Source of the DNA: Erythrophleum ivorense
Lineage: Eukaryota; Streptophyta; Magnoliopsida; Fabales; Fabaceae
Assembly (NCBI GenBank): GCA_026724425.1
Contig: JAIUCV010000001.1
Span: forward strand, 2,986,001 to 3,050,000
DNA length: 64,000 nucleotides
Direction: 5' to 3'
The notes below the pieces were generated by a model. That model was given only the letters and a program-made list of their open reading frames with translations, made no database searches and was not told where the DNA came from. Position 1 is the stretch's first letter, and every line of letters starts with the position of its first letter. A program made the position numbers and the translations under genes. Below, one piece after another: positions 24,744 through 40,009 of this stretch.

Positions 24744-27700
24744 ATATTAAATTTTAAGATTGTAATTCTATATCCTTTAAAATTTTAAACCCACTAAATT
24801 CATTGAACCTATATATATATATATATATATTATTTGGCATTTTAATTCAAACTTGCACATGTAATTTTTTTATTCTTTTTTTTTATCTTTCTTCCTTTTT
24901 TTCTATTCCCCCTTATTTTTCTCTCTTTTTTTAAAATTGTCCTTAACTTTAGTTAGATTTTACACAATACCTCTTCTTTTTCCCTCTATTTCCTCTTAGC
25001 TTGGGCATGGAAGAAAAATATCTCCCTAGCAAGTACAAGGATTTTTTTTTTGTGCTGTGCTAGCAATGAAATACTACCAACAATAGAAACTTTGAGAAGA
25101 AGAGGCTTAGAACTAGAGGAAAAGTGTATGCTCTGCATGCTTTAATTCTATATGATGAACTTTGCAATTTATGGTCAGATGCACATTCCATTTTAATAGA
25201 AACTACCCTAAGGATCAATAATTTTAGAGAGTTATGGTTAAGAGATTAAAGGTTGGTCTAATGAAGTGTTTAGCAAGCTTTCAATTGCTCTATATTTAAT
25301 CTATATATATTTTTGATATATTTGTATAAATCATAGATGTACAATAATTGAATACAACATAACTAAATTCAAATGTCAATATATTGTTTTCAATTGAATA
25401 TAGAGCAATTGTTTTTGAAAATATTGCAAAATATTTTGAAATTTTATTAGATAAAATAGTGTTTGCATTACTATATAAATATAGTTTTTAACAAATTAAC
25501 AACTATAAATTTTTATGCTCTATTAGATAAATTTTTTCCTTTAATTTTTTTTAGCTGCTTATTAAATTATTATGATGTTGTTGAATGATAATATGTTATT
25601 TTTAATGTATCTTTGTTATCATAAGTACTGAGTAGATACATAATTATGTTTCTATGGGTATTTAGATCATTAAGTTGTTGATATTAATGTAAAAAATAAT
25701 TCTTAGCATTATATTTATTTAAATTTAAATTTATTTTCAATCTTAAGAAGAAGAAAGTCAATACATTATTAATATGTTTATTTTAATAACTTAATCTAAA
25801 AGCTTTAAAAAATATTTTTTGAACAAATATAAATTTTTAAATAAAATATTAAATAATTTTGACAAGAAATTTGTTTTTTTTTTTTTGCTTCTATTAGTCT
25901 ACGGTCCTGGCCATGCCATTGGTGTATGTATGTGTGTGCACGTGTATGTGTGTGCAAATAATTTTATGTACACTCACAAATATTTATATACAGCGTGCAC
26001 ATATGAATGTATGTGAATGTGTATACATGCAATAAAGATAATACATTTACAAAAAATATATATGTAAAAAACCAATCCTCTGAAAATAACAGAGGAAGAA
26101 ATTCTAAAATTTCACCAAATTTGGATGGAATTTCAAATTCTTCTAACTTTATTTGATTGAATTACTTTCTAAATTTAAAAATTATATCCTAAACTTCCAA
26201 AAAGGCAATTAACATATTTTAAAAATTTATTTTAACTGCCTAAATCATCCTGTGAAACACAACCTTTTAGGATGAGAGTGCGCGCATTTGTGTACGTGAA
26301 AGATCATATATCTTTGGAGGACACAGAATGTTAAATTTTATGGAATATAATGTGTACATTAAAAATTAATGTTGTTTTATATGTAACTAATGTATTATAA
26401 ATTTTGTTAATTTTAGAAAATTTTACATTTTAATTAAAATACCATATTTTTTCAATGTTTGAAATTTTTTAAAAGAAAAAAATTTATATACAGTTAATTA
26501 TATTTTTACTATTAAATTTTTTAATTAAAACATGATAAATATATATTTTTCTAATAATAGTATGACAAATGTATAATTTTTGCAAATAATTGTATAATTT
26601 TTTAATTAAATTATATACTTCTTATAATATTATTAAAGAATTATATATTTGTCATATTTTAATTAAAAAATTTAATAACCAAGAAATCCTTCTTTTTATT
26701 ACTCCCGATCCACATATTTATCATTTTTAGGCTACTTTTGTAACTAGACTTAACTCTTTCGTTTAAATTATAGCTGCAGGCATATCATGCGTTAAAGACA
26801 TGAATGCAAGATTCAATATAAGGAATGAAAAGGAGACCCCTATATTTTATAGGTGGATTTTTAACTCTGCTTATCACAGAAAAATATTCAAAATATAATT
26901 TGTGTATTATTGAAAATTAAATATTATTATTTTATAAATATCAGTAAATTAATAATTATTATTTGAAATTTAATATTCAACTCAATTATGATTTAAAATT
27001 AGATTACATGTGCTTAAGAGCAGGAGCATTGGCTCAAATTACACCTTGCTTAGACATAAGTATCAAGAGCTCCTGCTACACGCATATTTTACTTTTTTTT
27101 TTTTCTTTACTCTCTATTTTTAAGGCCTTGTTTCTCTTTTGTAAGGGGAAAAAAATCTAAATTACATGTTTTTTAATTAAAAAAATAAAATATTATATTG
27201 CAATATATAAATGTCAATAGTCTTTAGAAATCAATACTAGATGAGCATAAAAGATGAGCTCTCTTCACACGTTATTTATTTTAATTTAATTTCTCAGTCA
27301 TTAAAATATTTACAACATTCTTTCATTTTATTTTTATAAAAAATTTAATACAAAATCTAATAATCTTATAACTCACATATCCAATGTAATATTTGAGTTA
27401 ACCATGTCAAGTAAACAATTAATATGGAAATAGATAACTTTACCAAATAACAAGATAAAAAGAACAATTAATGAAAAGTAATTGCAAATGCTTCCCCCCC
27501 AAAAAAGAAAAAGATTTGTGGGGTATTTTAAAAATTATTGTGATTCTCTCTAGTTTCTAGAGAATTCCACAAAACTACAAAATAATTGAAGACAAATGCA
27601 ACCAACGAATAAGCCGTAATAAATACAGCCAAAAAAGTAGAATGCAATTTAAGTGTTGTGTTTTTCTCGCAAAAGCTTATAACTCAAAAAATGATGTAAC

Positions 27701-29919
27701 TAATTGTATTGGGCCCTACTAGGTTTTGATGTGCTTTGCTTGCACTTCTCTACGACCATTTTGTTGTTCACAACCTTCCACGTTGGAGGATCACTGTCCA
27801 TATGTATGTAGATATGCACATTTTCTGGAATATCTTATGCCGAGCTTCTGGTACATCTTTCACAATTGTTGCTTGTTTCTTTTTTAATTTGTCTCCATCT
27901 AATTAATCTGGAAAATAAGGATATGGACAAAATCATATTAGATAAATAGTTTAGCATAGTAGAGACAAGTAGGCCATGTCTTGTTAATTAAATTGTTACA
28001 TGTTTAAATTTTAATTATGTTTATTTTTTTTAGAATATGATACAAGATATATATATATATATATATATATACACGATCATAGATAAGATATGTGTAAAAT
28101 AGAAATTAGATCATCTGCTGTTGGCTATCTGTGTAGTTAGAAGAAAATGAATAGATGAATGAGTTTATTTTAAATTAAAAATTAAAAATAAATTATAACA
28201 CGTTTATTTTTTGTTAGAATTGTAAGATCTTGTATGAAATTAGAACACCAATTTTGACATTAAAGTAAAGATCATACCTGTGGTTGTCATAGCAACAATC
28301 TAGAAGCTGGATCTTTCTCTCTATTATCCTATACTTAGATGAGCAGCTTTCAATGAGACTAATACACTTGAATTAGGGTTAGAGATGAGACCTAACTCTA
28401 TTTAAAGCTATTTTATTAAACCCTCCCATCATAGACTTCAATAAAACTGTTGGCCCACACTTTAATTCGTTCATCAGACTCTTTTAATTAAATGTTGCTA
28501 AAATTCATTAATCTCATAACCACTTAATCAATAATTAGGCTTACAATATACTTTAATGGACTATGATCAACTCAATTTTAGAAATGATGAAAAGAATTAA
28601 TGCGAGAAATTTTTCAACATTTTTATGCCAACTTCACCAATAGCACATGAAACCCACCAGTAAAGGACCCCGGTCCGTGTAAAATATCATAGTTTCTATC
28701 CCCTTAAACGTAGAACAATGTTTTTCGCATTCTTATATACATATTACATAGTACGTAACCAATTCAAGTACCATCTTAGGGAGGGTATGTGTAGGATATA
28801 ATAGGTTTTATCTCCAGGTCCACAACAATATATTTTTTGTATTCTTATATACCTATACTATAGTGTGTAACAAATTCAAATTTGATCTCCTTCTCTATTA
28901 AATCCTTATAAGCTCTCAGACTTTAATCTATTTACTCAAAAAAAAATTAAATTAAATAATTTTTTAAGTTAAGATTTGTTTATATAAAATATATTTATAT
29001 AAAATTATGAAAAAAAAGTGAACAATCACTAATATAATTTTAAAAGCATATAATGCGATTTAAGTTATTTTAGTTGAAAGTTAGAAATTTAAACACAATT
29101 TTATAGTATAATATATATTAAATATATTAAAATTAATACATTATTCTTTTTGTAAAATTTGTGACATTATTTATTTTAATCATTAATTTGACCCACCCCC
29201 CTCCCCCTTTGAGAACCGATATATGAAAATTTCATCTTACACAGCTCAAACAAAAATACCCAAATATTGACTCTAACATATATGGGTAACAAAAAGTTTG
29301 CAACTTCTTAACTTAACCCTATGTTCCGAATCTGTTCTAAAGATAAAAAGAAAAAAAAAATCAAAAGCTCTTCTGTCTTTATCTTGAATTTTCGATTTAC
29401 TTGATTTTTTTCATTTATATGATCTTTCTCGTTTTTCGTGCAGTGCGGCTTTACTGCTACAAATTGACTTATGATTTAACCTCCCCTCTGAGTCATTATA
29501 CGACTCAGGTCTTAAATCACTCCTTTCAAATCATTATCTTATATATATATATATTTATATATATTTTTTTTCGTGCGTGTGTGTTTGTGGCCCATCGTCG
29601 TGAATCATGATAACCTCTTTTCAAAGTGCGACTTGTACGTTACGGGCACTCCAATGGCATTACAATTCATTAAGAACTGAAACTCTTGTCCAAGCTTTTT
29701 GCCTCACAGGTCAATATCACATTTCCATTGGACATGCTACTTTATAAAACTCGTTAATTTTTTTTATTAAACAACAAAATATACAATATTTTAATTTTAA
29801 TTTTATAATTCCAACATAAATGATTTACTTTTACTGATCAAAGAGATCAATTACACAAAATGCCCATACACCGATGAGATTCTCATTGAATTTTGTAAAT
29901 AACTACATTACTTATCAAT
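23651..29919. other. AT-rich intergenic DNA with microsatellites
   Basis: No gene recognised. It holds (TA)n tracts near 24722-24743, 24812-24830 and 28047-28072, and a GT/AT-rich simple-repeat stretch at about 25920-26030. A small inverted repeat (AGCAGGAGC / GCTCCTGCT) occurs at 27018-27080. A less AT-rich stretch at 27700-27890 has no readable product on either strand. Confidence 0.6.
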
Positions 29920-32440
29920 TCAAAACTTAAAAAGTATTAAATTTATAAATCAATTTACTTTTATAATTTCTACATAATATATCTTCGCATATGAGACTTA
30001 TTTCTACAATCATTTTCACTTGCGACCCAACATCAATATCAAATAATTAGTTTAAAAATTTTACTAATTTGTATTTTTTTTAACTACATGTTGAATTCTG
30101 TGAATGGTTTAATCTAATGTAAAAAATCAGAAAAGGAAAACGAAATATAGCGAAAATTTAGTATTAACTATATAGAATAGTTGAAAATATGTGTCACAAA
30201 ATTCATAGATGATTGATAAATTCTATTTTCCTAATATTGGAAACATTTTCTTCCAAAAAAAATGTATAAGAAAAGAAAAAAAATATTTACCGAAAGAGGA
30301 GATGTAGAGTCCCTCTTCTTCTTAAATATTTTTTTCAAAAAGAAAAAAATGAAAATTAGATTTAGGCTTGTCAAAATCATTTGGCTGGACGTATTTGATA
30401 TAATGAAAATTTTAGTTTTTTAAACTCCTATCAGATATTTGAAAAATTGTAAATATATAAAAGCTTAAAATTTAGATGTTGTATATATATCTTAAACTAT
30501 GAAATGTAGACATTTTATAAACAAAATCATGTTTATATTTATCATATGTCTAATATCAATATATTATAATAAAACTCGTGTGTCGTGGCTTATGAATTGT
30601 GTGGCTGCGACTTGTGATTAGTGTGGCTTCTACAGGTTGCTTGCAAGCACTGTTGATATCTGTACATAAATAGTATTTTGTTTATACACGAATTGTTCAT
30701 TCATTTTTTTTTGTTTTAAAAAAAAATTAAAATTTTTTTGTGAGACACAGATTATTTTTTAAATTCTCTTTACATCTTACAAAGAAAAAAACTAGTTATA
30801 TTAGATACGATACAATCTTTAAATTATATACGAACAATTTATATCTTATCAGGAAGTGTCAATGTCAATATCAATATTAATGTCATATCTTACTATTTAT
30901 GTCAATATCTATACTTTTTAATTCTTAAACACTGTAGAAATAACACTTTTTTATATACACCAAACTTAATAAAAAAATTAAATACTTAAAAATTAAGATA
31001 ATGTATATCAAATGTCACTTAAAAAGTACAAATTTGTTGTTGAGCAAAACAATAATTTTCTATGAACTGCCTTTATTTTGAATCCATCAAAAATTAATTT
31101 GGCTGTAATGATATATATATATATATATATATATAACAGAAAGAAATGATGCAAGGAGAAGGAAGTGTATATTTTCCATTGAATTAGCATTGTATATACA
31201 AGATAACATTTAAAAATAAATTATAAAAAAAATATTCTAAATTTTAATAAAATTATATAACCCTTCCTTCTAATATCAAAATATATACAATTTTTCCTTA
31301 AATAAAAATGTATTTTATACTTTAGTCTAATTTTAAAATTTTTATCAACATAACCTTTATTTAAAAATTTTTGATTAAAAACTTATATTTAGGCTAATGG
31401 TGAGTATTTTAATAAAAAATTAACATTAAACTAAAATGTATGATAACTCTTATATCATTGAATGTCTAAATATATTTTAAAAATAAAAAAATCTATATAA
31501 TTTAAACAAAATTCAATGTAACATTTATATGCCTTAAGCTATGATAATAGAATGAGAAGCTTCATAAAATAGAATGCTGACAAGGCATAACTACTCAAAC
31601 TAACGGTAGGATAACATTTGTATTTGGAAAAATTATAGTTAAAAATTTTAAATTGCAGATATTTATTTTAAATGATCTTAAATTTTAAAATTATTTTAAA
31701 TAATTCAAAGATAAAAATTTTAAATTATATAAAAAATATAATTTAAAATCTTAAATTAAAATTTTATAGTTTTTAAATCTTTTAAAATAATTTTAAAATT
31801 TAAAATTTTTTAATATAATAATTATTAACTTGAAATATTCAATTATAATTTTTTCTTCATATTTTATCCTTGCCGTTGCCCGGCACGCAATGTTTTCACA
31901 GTTCCCAACTTTTCATTCATATATTTCCACGTCTTCCATTTTCATAATAAATGTAATATCTATTATATTTTTATAATTATTATTTATTATTATATATTTA
32001 TTATTATTTAAATAAAATATAAAAATTATTTTCTATTCATAAAATTATTTTTTTTATTTTTATCCTAACAATTATACTTATGATATGGGGCCATAAAGTA
32101 CGACCTCCCTTAAAGTCTCTTCAAAATATCTAATGTCTTTAGTTTTGATTTGGTCATTACTCGTTGCTCATTGGAACCCTAAGTTGACTATAAGTGCAAG
32201 AAAATGGAAGACGTAGACATATATGAATGCAAACTGCGCAAACATTGCGTATAAGAGGGACCATAGGGATAAAATATAAAAGAAGATAAATTAAGGAAAT
32301 AAATTGAAATAAAATAAAATCATTGGATACAAATAAAATTTAAGATAAATTTAAGAAATCATATTCAAATAAAATAAAATTAAGAGATTAAAATAAAATA
32401 AAATTAGACTTTGTGAACAGTTATATACATATAAGCTTGA
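29920..32440. repeat. Segmental tandem duplication, copy A
   Basis: Blocks of this stretch recur in the same order and orientation in 32455-34850. Examples are ACTAATTTGTATTTTTTTT (30065 vs 32600), AAATTCTATTTTCCTAATAT (30218 vs 32763), GAAAGAAATGATGCAAGGAG (31140 vs 33436) and GGTCATTACTCGTTGCTCAT (32152 vs 34644). Copy A holds at least two extra segments missing from copy B, near 30560-30790 and at about 31939-32090, and carries a (TA)n at 31111-31135. No coding content is seen. Confidence 0.82.
31939..32090. mobile_element. AT-rich insertion in copy A, empty site in copy B
   Basis: In copy A the words CACGTCTTCC and TACGACCTCC are separated by about 155 bp of extremely AT-rich sequence. 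In copy B (34577-34605) the corresponding words are adjacent. The inserted sequence resembles the ATTATTTA-rich interior of the MITE-like family seen elsewhere in this window, which points to a transposon insertion after the duplication. Confidence 0.6.
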
Positions 32441-32454
32441 TACCATCTTTTAAT

Positions 32455-34850
32455 CTAAAATTTTAAAGCATCAGATTTATATATCAATATATTGATATAA
32501 CCCTTACATAGTCTATCTCCTTTCAATTTGGGACTTATTTCCACCTTCCCTTTCACTTGTAACCCAACAACAATATCAAATTATTAGTTTGAAAATTCCA
32601 CTAATTTGTATTTTTTTTTAACTGCATATTGAATTCTATGAATGGCTTAGCCTAATGCAAAAAAAATAGAATTGGAAAGCGAAATATAGTGAGAATTTAG
32701 TATTAACTATACATAATAGTCAAAATTGGAAATATGTTTCACTAAGTTCATAGAGGATTGGTAAATTCTATTTTCCTAATATTTGAACATTTTCTTCTAA
32801 AAAATTTAAAAGAAAGGAAAACATATTTAGTGAAAGAGCATATGTGGAGTCCCTATTCTTCTATTTATTTTTTTTTTCAAAAAGGAAAAAAGAAAATTAG
32901 ATTTAGGGTTGTCAATAGTGACCACCTCCACCTTGATGCCAAAATCATTTGGCTGGACGTATTTGATGTAATGAAAATTTTGGTTTTTGAAACTCCTATA
33001 TAAGATATTTGAAAATTGTATATATATAAAAGCTTAAAATTTATATATTGTATTTATCTCAAACTATGAAACACAGACATTTTAAAAATGAAATTATGTC
33101 TTTATTTAACCTGTGTCGGACACTGTATCAAATACCATGCAACCTTTAAATTATATATAAATAATTTATATTTTCTCGTGAAGTGTCAATGTTTCTTAGT
33201 ATCGCATCCTGTTGTCTATGTTAATATTTACACTTTTTAAGTCTTAAATAATGTGAGAATAACATTTTTTTAATATTCTTCAGACTTAATTTTTTAAAAA
33301 ATTAAATACTTAAAAATCATTTAAAAAAAATATAATTTATTGTTGAATCAAACAATAATTTTCTTTTTCGGAATGAACTGTCTCTGTTTTGAATCCATCA
33401 AAACACCTAAAAAAAAATGAAAAAGATATATGACAGAAAGAAATGATGCAAGGAGAAGGAGGCATTTACTTTCCGTAGGGCTAGCATTGTCCGTACAGGA
33501 CAACATTTATAGGCCTTAACCCAACAGAATGAGAGGCTCTTATAACAGAATGATGACGAGGCATAACTACTCAATAGGATAACATTCAGAAAAAATTATA
33601 TTTAAGCGCTTAAATTTTATAAAATTTATAATAAAAATTTTAAAGACTAAAATTATTACTACTTGTTATTAGAATTTAAGAAAGTTATTATTATATTTTT
33701 AAAATGTTACAACTTAGTAACTTTTTAAAAATCTGATAATAATTTTTTTAAAATTTAATATTAAGTGTTTTAAAATTTAACAGTAACATTGTTTTTTGGA
33801 TAATTTTAATTTTTAAAGTTTTTTATTATAAATTTTGAAAAACCTGAATCCTGAATGTAACTTTTCCTAACATTTATATAGAAATGGATTTTCTGTTATA
33901 TTATAATTTCAACCATTACTTTTTTTTTTTTTATTTTAGTCATTCATTTTTCATTTTAATTTTTATATTGTAAAAAAAGTAAAATATGAAATAAGGACAA
34001 TCTTTTAATTTTAATCAAACAGACATTAAATTATGTTTTTATTATTTTAATTTAAAATAATTTTTCTTTTTTATCTAATTAAAGTTAAAAAAACTATCTG
34101 TAATATATGTTTTGTTTCATTCATAATAATTAAAAAATTAAAATATGAAAAAAAACTAGATAACTGAAATTTTTAAAAAATTGATGGCTGAGAATGCACA
34201 TTAGAAAATCTGTCTGCCTTTTATATTTTGGGTGGGTTTATTTTTGCGTTCAAATGAGCCAAAATCACGTTCTTTACAAAATTACAATTTATTTTTTTTA
34301 CACCAACGGCATGTTTGGTATCCGATAAAAAACGGTAAAAAAAAAATAGAAGAAATTTTAATTTTATTCTTTTAATTATTATTTAATATTATCTATAAAT
34401 TATTATTTAATTATTAAAAATAAAAATATTATAATAATTTTTTATTTATAATTTTTTTTTATATTTAACTTTGTACGTATCAAAAGATTGAAAGCGATTT
34501 TGCACTGTAAATCCAAACACCCATTTTCTTCTTTTGGTATCTCCGTACGCAAAGTTTTCACAGTTTCCAACTTGCCACGTCTTCCAAAATATGACCTCCA
34601 ATAAAGTCTATTCAACAAATCTAGTGTTTTTCGTTTTGATTTGGTCACTCCTCGTTGCTCATTGGAACTCTAAGTTGACCATAACTGCAAGAAAATGGAA
34701 GACGTGGACACATATGAATGCAAGCTAAGCAAACATTGCGTATAAGAGAAACCATAGGGATAATAAAATACAATATAAAAGAAGGGCCTAAATAAGAAAA
34801 TATTTCAGGGATTTTTATAAATTAAGGAAATAAATTTAAATTAAATTAAA
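32455..34850. repeat. Segmental tandem duplication, copy B
   Basis: Directly adjacent to copy A and diverged from it by many substitutions and indels. The spacing between equivalent words drifts between about 1970 and 2540 bp because of insertions in copy A and others (such as the MITE-like copy at 34311) private to copy B. No gene seen. Confidence 0.82.
34311..34480 (+). mobile_element. MITE-like element copy (GTTTGGTAT family)
   Basis: Begins with CATGTTTGGTATCCG and continues into an AT-rich body with TATTTAATATTATCTATAAATTATTATTTAATTATTAAAAA. Shares end and body motifs with the copies at 37862, 40010 and 59045. It is present only in copy B of the segmental duplication. Confidence 0.5.
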
Positions 34851-37800
34851 TTAAATCATAAAAGTAAAAATTATAATAAAGTTAAAGTATCATCGTTGAA
34901 CAAAATATAATTAAATCATAAAAATAAAAATTGAGATAAAAATTGAATTGAGACAAAATAATATTAAGAGATGAAAATAAAATTTGAAAAAAAAAATAAG
35001 AAATAAAAATATACTTTAGCCCTTATAAATAATAGTAATCAAATACATGTAGTATTATAATAGTGTTTGTTATTTTATTTTTTGTTTATTTTTTATTTAA
35101 AATTTCAATAAACATTTCACAAAGGAAACTGTGAATTGCATTTTAATTAATAACAATATTTTTTAAAATAACATGATGAGTATCTAATAAAATTATAAAA
35201 GTATCTTTGTACCCAAAAAAAATTATAAGAGGAGATGTCATAATTAATTGGCATTGATGTTTTCAAACTTTGAAAATTAATTTGTAGACTTTCACCTATG
35301 TTTGGTTGTTAAGACAAGAAAGAAAGGGACGTGAACGAATGAAAATAGGAGTTAAAACAATTTTCTTTCTTTTATTTGGATATTCAAAATAAGAAATGAC
35401 AAATAAACGATATTTCAATAAAAAAATTAATTACAATAAATTTTACGTAATTTATCTCTTATAAAATAGTTACAGTAATTATTACTGAAACTAAAAAATT
35501 CTAATAAATTACTTTTTTGTTTAAAAAAGTTATGAGTTAATTAGATAAGTTATTCCACCTCTAAAATAAAGCTATTGATGAAGTTCAATATCAAATTACT
35601 TAATTTCTCTTTCAAAGCCCTCTAAAAAGCTAAAAAAATATATTATAAGCAAATCTATAATTTTTATTAGAAATAACATAAGAATTTGTAAATATTGATA
35701 GGGTTAATACAATCAAAGCTATAATCTTACTTCCTTGTGTGTAAATTAAAACACTCAAGTTGGTTTTCTAATTACAGACTTCAATCAAATATACAAAGAG
35801 ATTCTTAACAATTTTGTGCACATACAATAAGTTAATAAAAGAAAAATAAGTAATAAATTTTATTTTTAACATATTTATGTAATTACATGATTACATACAC
35901 TAAATTGATATTGAATAATTGTATGAAAATTGAATATTAAAACAAATCCATCATATTAGATTGAAAAAAAATGCAAATATTCCTCTATCACCTATTTCTA
36001 AATATTCCCTAAACTATTAAAAATTAGTAAATACTCCTTACACTTTTACATGTTTGTATTTAAATTCATTTGTCTGCAATCTTGTCAATGAAATTAATAG
36101 AATTTTTACCCCAGACTCCACTTATGATACTTATGATATGGTACAATCTTGCTGGCTTGAAACAACATGTAAATAGTTAATTTAATAAAAAAGAAAAAGA
36201 AAAATCCAGCAGGATGAAGGTTGAAACTATGATTCAAATGTAAACATATGATTTTTTTTTTAATAATTATCCATATACTATTGACTAAATTATAGAAGCC
36301 TCTTTTGAATTTTATTGAAATTATATAAACTTCATCTTTATTTTTAAAATATATGCAAATCTCTATTGAAATAAAAAGTTATTATATATTTTAATTATAT
36401 TTTTATTTTTTAACCAAAATATCATTAATTTAATTTTTTAATTTTAAAAATATATATTTAAGTTAATAGAGAGTATCATAGTTAAAAATTCTAAAATTAA
36501 ACTGATGTGTAAAATAACTTTTTGTTTTGGAAGAAATTCATGTATATTTTAAAAATGATTAAAAATTTATATAATTTTAACAAAACTAACAAAAATCGGT
36601 ATAATTTACTTTATATTATTTCTAAATTAATAAAATTATATCAAGTCATAAATAAAGTCTAATATAAAAACCTTGAAGTTAATAAATAGAATGAAATGCA
36701 GACATATGAATTTTTTAAAAAAATTATCCATATTTGCAATTTTACTCGTTAGGCCAGAAAGCAACAATCCCCAAAAAACACATGAGCCAAATCCCATATA
36801 TATATATATATATATATATAACGATTACTTTTTTTCTATTTATTACTATGGTTTTATTTATTTTTAACAGGATCTATTGTCATAAAATATTTCAATTGCT
36901 GATGCATTGCATGGTACAGTTATTTTTAGTGTTATATATATAGGAAAGGAATAATTATTTTTTATTTCTAAGTCTGGCATTTTTTTGGGGATTGTTTAAA
37001 GTAAAATATTTCAACAATCCATTCATTGTAGGGAGAGGCCTCGAGTCATTTTCAGTGTTTTGGAAGTGGCACGTGCAACACACATGAGCTTTCCCATGGT
37101 GTAAGGACATGACCTTGTTTTCTTCCCTGGATCTGTCAGTATTGTACCTTCCAACGGTTCCTTGTGGAATCTTTTAGGGCATATACCCAACCCATGTTAG
37201 CCTTCTTTCCCAATTTCTAGGATCACCTCTTTCGCCGTCTAATTCTTTTTCTCTTCTGCGCAGTCTATTTACATGAAAATTAAAAAATATATAATAAAAT
37301 GTGTATTTTTAATCTGAGATTGAAAAATATATAAAAGTACATAGAGCATCGGGTGTTGATATTTGTTTAATTTGGTCATAATTTATTTTGTAAATGAATT
37401 TGGTTTGATACGAATTATTAGACACAACTGTTGATATTGTTTGTAATTATTAAACATATTTTATAGTCTTTTTTGTTTTTGGATTATTAATCCTCACGCA
37501 TATCTAATACAGGTTTGTCTGTTTTCCTATTGGCTTTTGCAGTCTCAAATATTGTATATTTGTCAATTTGCAAGTTTTATGATATAGACACATGAAATTT
37601 CCTTTGTCATTTTCCATCATTAAGATGTTAGTTATTCCAAATAGTGTTGGCTTTAGTTTGCACCAGCTGGTCAAAGACGGGTTGTATTTTTGTTCTTTAG
37701 GTCTCTAGTTGATGCATCTTTGTTATAAGCAAAAAAACAAAAATGTATAAAGTTGATATTTGAATCATTTAAAACTTACATTGCATTTTGTAAAGCAAAA

Positions 37801-37861
37801 CATAAGCAAACAAATGTTGATTAAACAAAAAAAAATACTTAAATGAATTTTGTAGTTCACA

Positions 37862-38056
37862 TGATACCAAAAGATTGAGGGGAAATGAAAAATTAGAGAA
37901 AATATCTATTTTATTCATATAATTATTATTTAATATTATTTATTAATTATTATTTAATCATTAAAAAGAGAGATATTAAAATTATTTTTTATTTATAAAA
38001 TTCTATTTTTTATTTTTATTTTTATTTTTATATCTAATTTTTTATATACCAAACAG
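37862..38056 (+). mobile_element. MITE-like element copy
   Basis: Starts GATACCAAAAGATTGAGG and ends TTTTTTATATACCAAACAG. The body carries the shared TTTAATATTATTTATTAATTATTATTTAATCATTAAAAA and TTATTTTTTATTTATAAAATTCT motifs. The same order of motifs is seen at 59045-59275, so these are two copies of one dispersed family. Confidence 0.6.
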
Positions 38057-40009
38057 ACTCTTGATAATAAAAATTTGAGTTTCATTCGTATTTTCTTCCA
38101 AGATTTTTGTGTCTTTTCTATAATAAGATAATAAAAAATAAAAATATCTATAAATAATTGTCAATTACTCTTAAATTTTTTTTTAAAAAATATAATCATC
38201 AATTTGTTTTTATCAATATTCATTTAGTGACACAAAGTATCTGTTTAGTCTCATAAATTTTAAGGCTATTTTATATATTTGTAAAAATTCTCAATATTTT
38301 TTTAAATTCTAACGATATCAATTTGCTTAGAAAAATTAATTGACTATACATGGTCAGATTATCGATAGAGAATGAAAATTTGGAGATGATTACACTGCTT
38401 ATATGAATTTTATGCTACCTAATATTATCATATATGCCCTTAAACGACGTCATTTTAATTTGCCTATCCCTCACCTATCCTCATCAAGATTCAATTCCTC
38501 ATTGAAAGTGTCTTTTGTTTTAGTATTTTTAATTGGATTAGTTGGTGTGGGTGCACCTGTGAAGTTATGTGTATGACAAGTTAGTTAATTTTGTTAAGCA
38601 AGTAAATGTTATTATCATTTATGATGATATTAGAAGTTTTCGCAAATATATAAGATAAAATTGATTCAAAAAAAAATATTTAGGATAAAATTAAAACTGA
38701 ATTCAAATTTTTGAGACAAAAAAAATTACTTTCTAAAATGTATCATATTATGTTAAAGTGTGTCTGTCTATGTTGATCAACAATTAATAATATTATTAAA
38801 TAATACAATACTAGCTAGTACATTTTGAGTAATAAAAATTTGGTAATTTTAACAAGTTTGATTTTTCTTAAAAACAGTTCTATTAAGACAAACTATTGTG
38901 GTTTTATACTTCTGTTTTTTTTTTTTTGGGTTATATGCTGCAGGTATTTTCAAGTTAGTTAGTTTGCCTATTGAGATTAAGTTATATCAAAATTATTTTA
39001 AGAGCATACTCTTTATATAGACCTCATATATTTATGAAAATAAATTATCTTAAGTAGCGGGTTTTCGAAGACATAGTGCAGCTTTTATTTAAATATTTTA
39101 AATTTAGATAAAAAAGAGAAAAAAATAGTAAGACCTCCACAAAAGTAAATTTAGATCAGCGTCTTAGGATCAAAATTATAATAATAATCTTTTATTGTGC
39201 CAAAGAAGATATTTTGAGGAAATAGAAAATTTTTCAAGGGATTATTTAGTACACATTAATTTTTTTTTAAAAAAATTATTTTCGATGTTTGGACTTGGAG
39301 GTTTTGATACCCTGAAATTCAATATACCTTTGTCACTTTTTTTTTTGGGTACGAAAAGAAAACAAAAGAGCAAACACCAAACCCAAGAAATATTAACAAG
39401 AGGAGACAAGTGGAAATGAGCTGGAGGATCACGTATCGTTTAGAACGGTATGAAAATTTAAATTTAAATTTATAAATTTTATTAATTGTTATAAAGAAAT
39501 TGTATTTTCCATTTAAACAGCTTATAATTATTTTACAAATTAGAGTCTTATATTGTATCGGCCAAAAAAAATATTATATTGTAATATTCAAAGCCAACAA
39601 AAATGCAAAAAATAAACTCTTAGAACCATAAATCTGTTGTAAATAATTCCTGAATTTTTAAAATTAAGAACTACATCATTGATGATTCATCTTTCAACGA
39701 CTATGTTATTCTATTTATTTTTCTCTTAAAAGATGTTAAGCCATTTCTTATTTCAAACATTTTTATAATTGAGGTAATAAGTTTTTTTTTTTTTAATTTG
39801 GGCTGCCAAGGTGACAGACGAGTTGTCATTGGTAGGAGAAAAAATAAATAAAATAATCTATTTGCTAGAAATATGAAAATTTATATGTTTAATCAATATA
39901 TATATATATATATATATATATACAAAGATTGGACCAAGTTGACATTATTTTAAAATAATAAATAGTACCAACTCACCTTGTACAATGTGCTACTATCTGT
40001 GCGGTACAT

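Noticed and set aside
27018..27080. Short inverted repeat considered as a hairpin RNA gene
   Set aside because: The pairing arms are only 9-10 bp, and stems of this size are common by chance in 64 kb.
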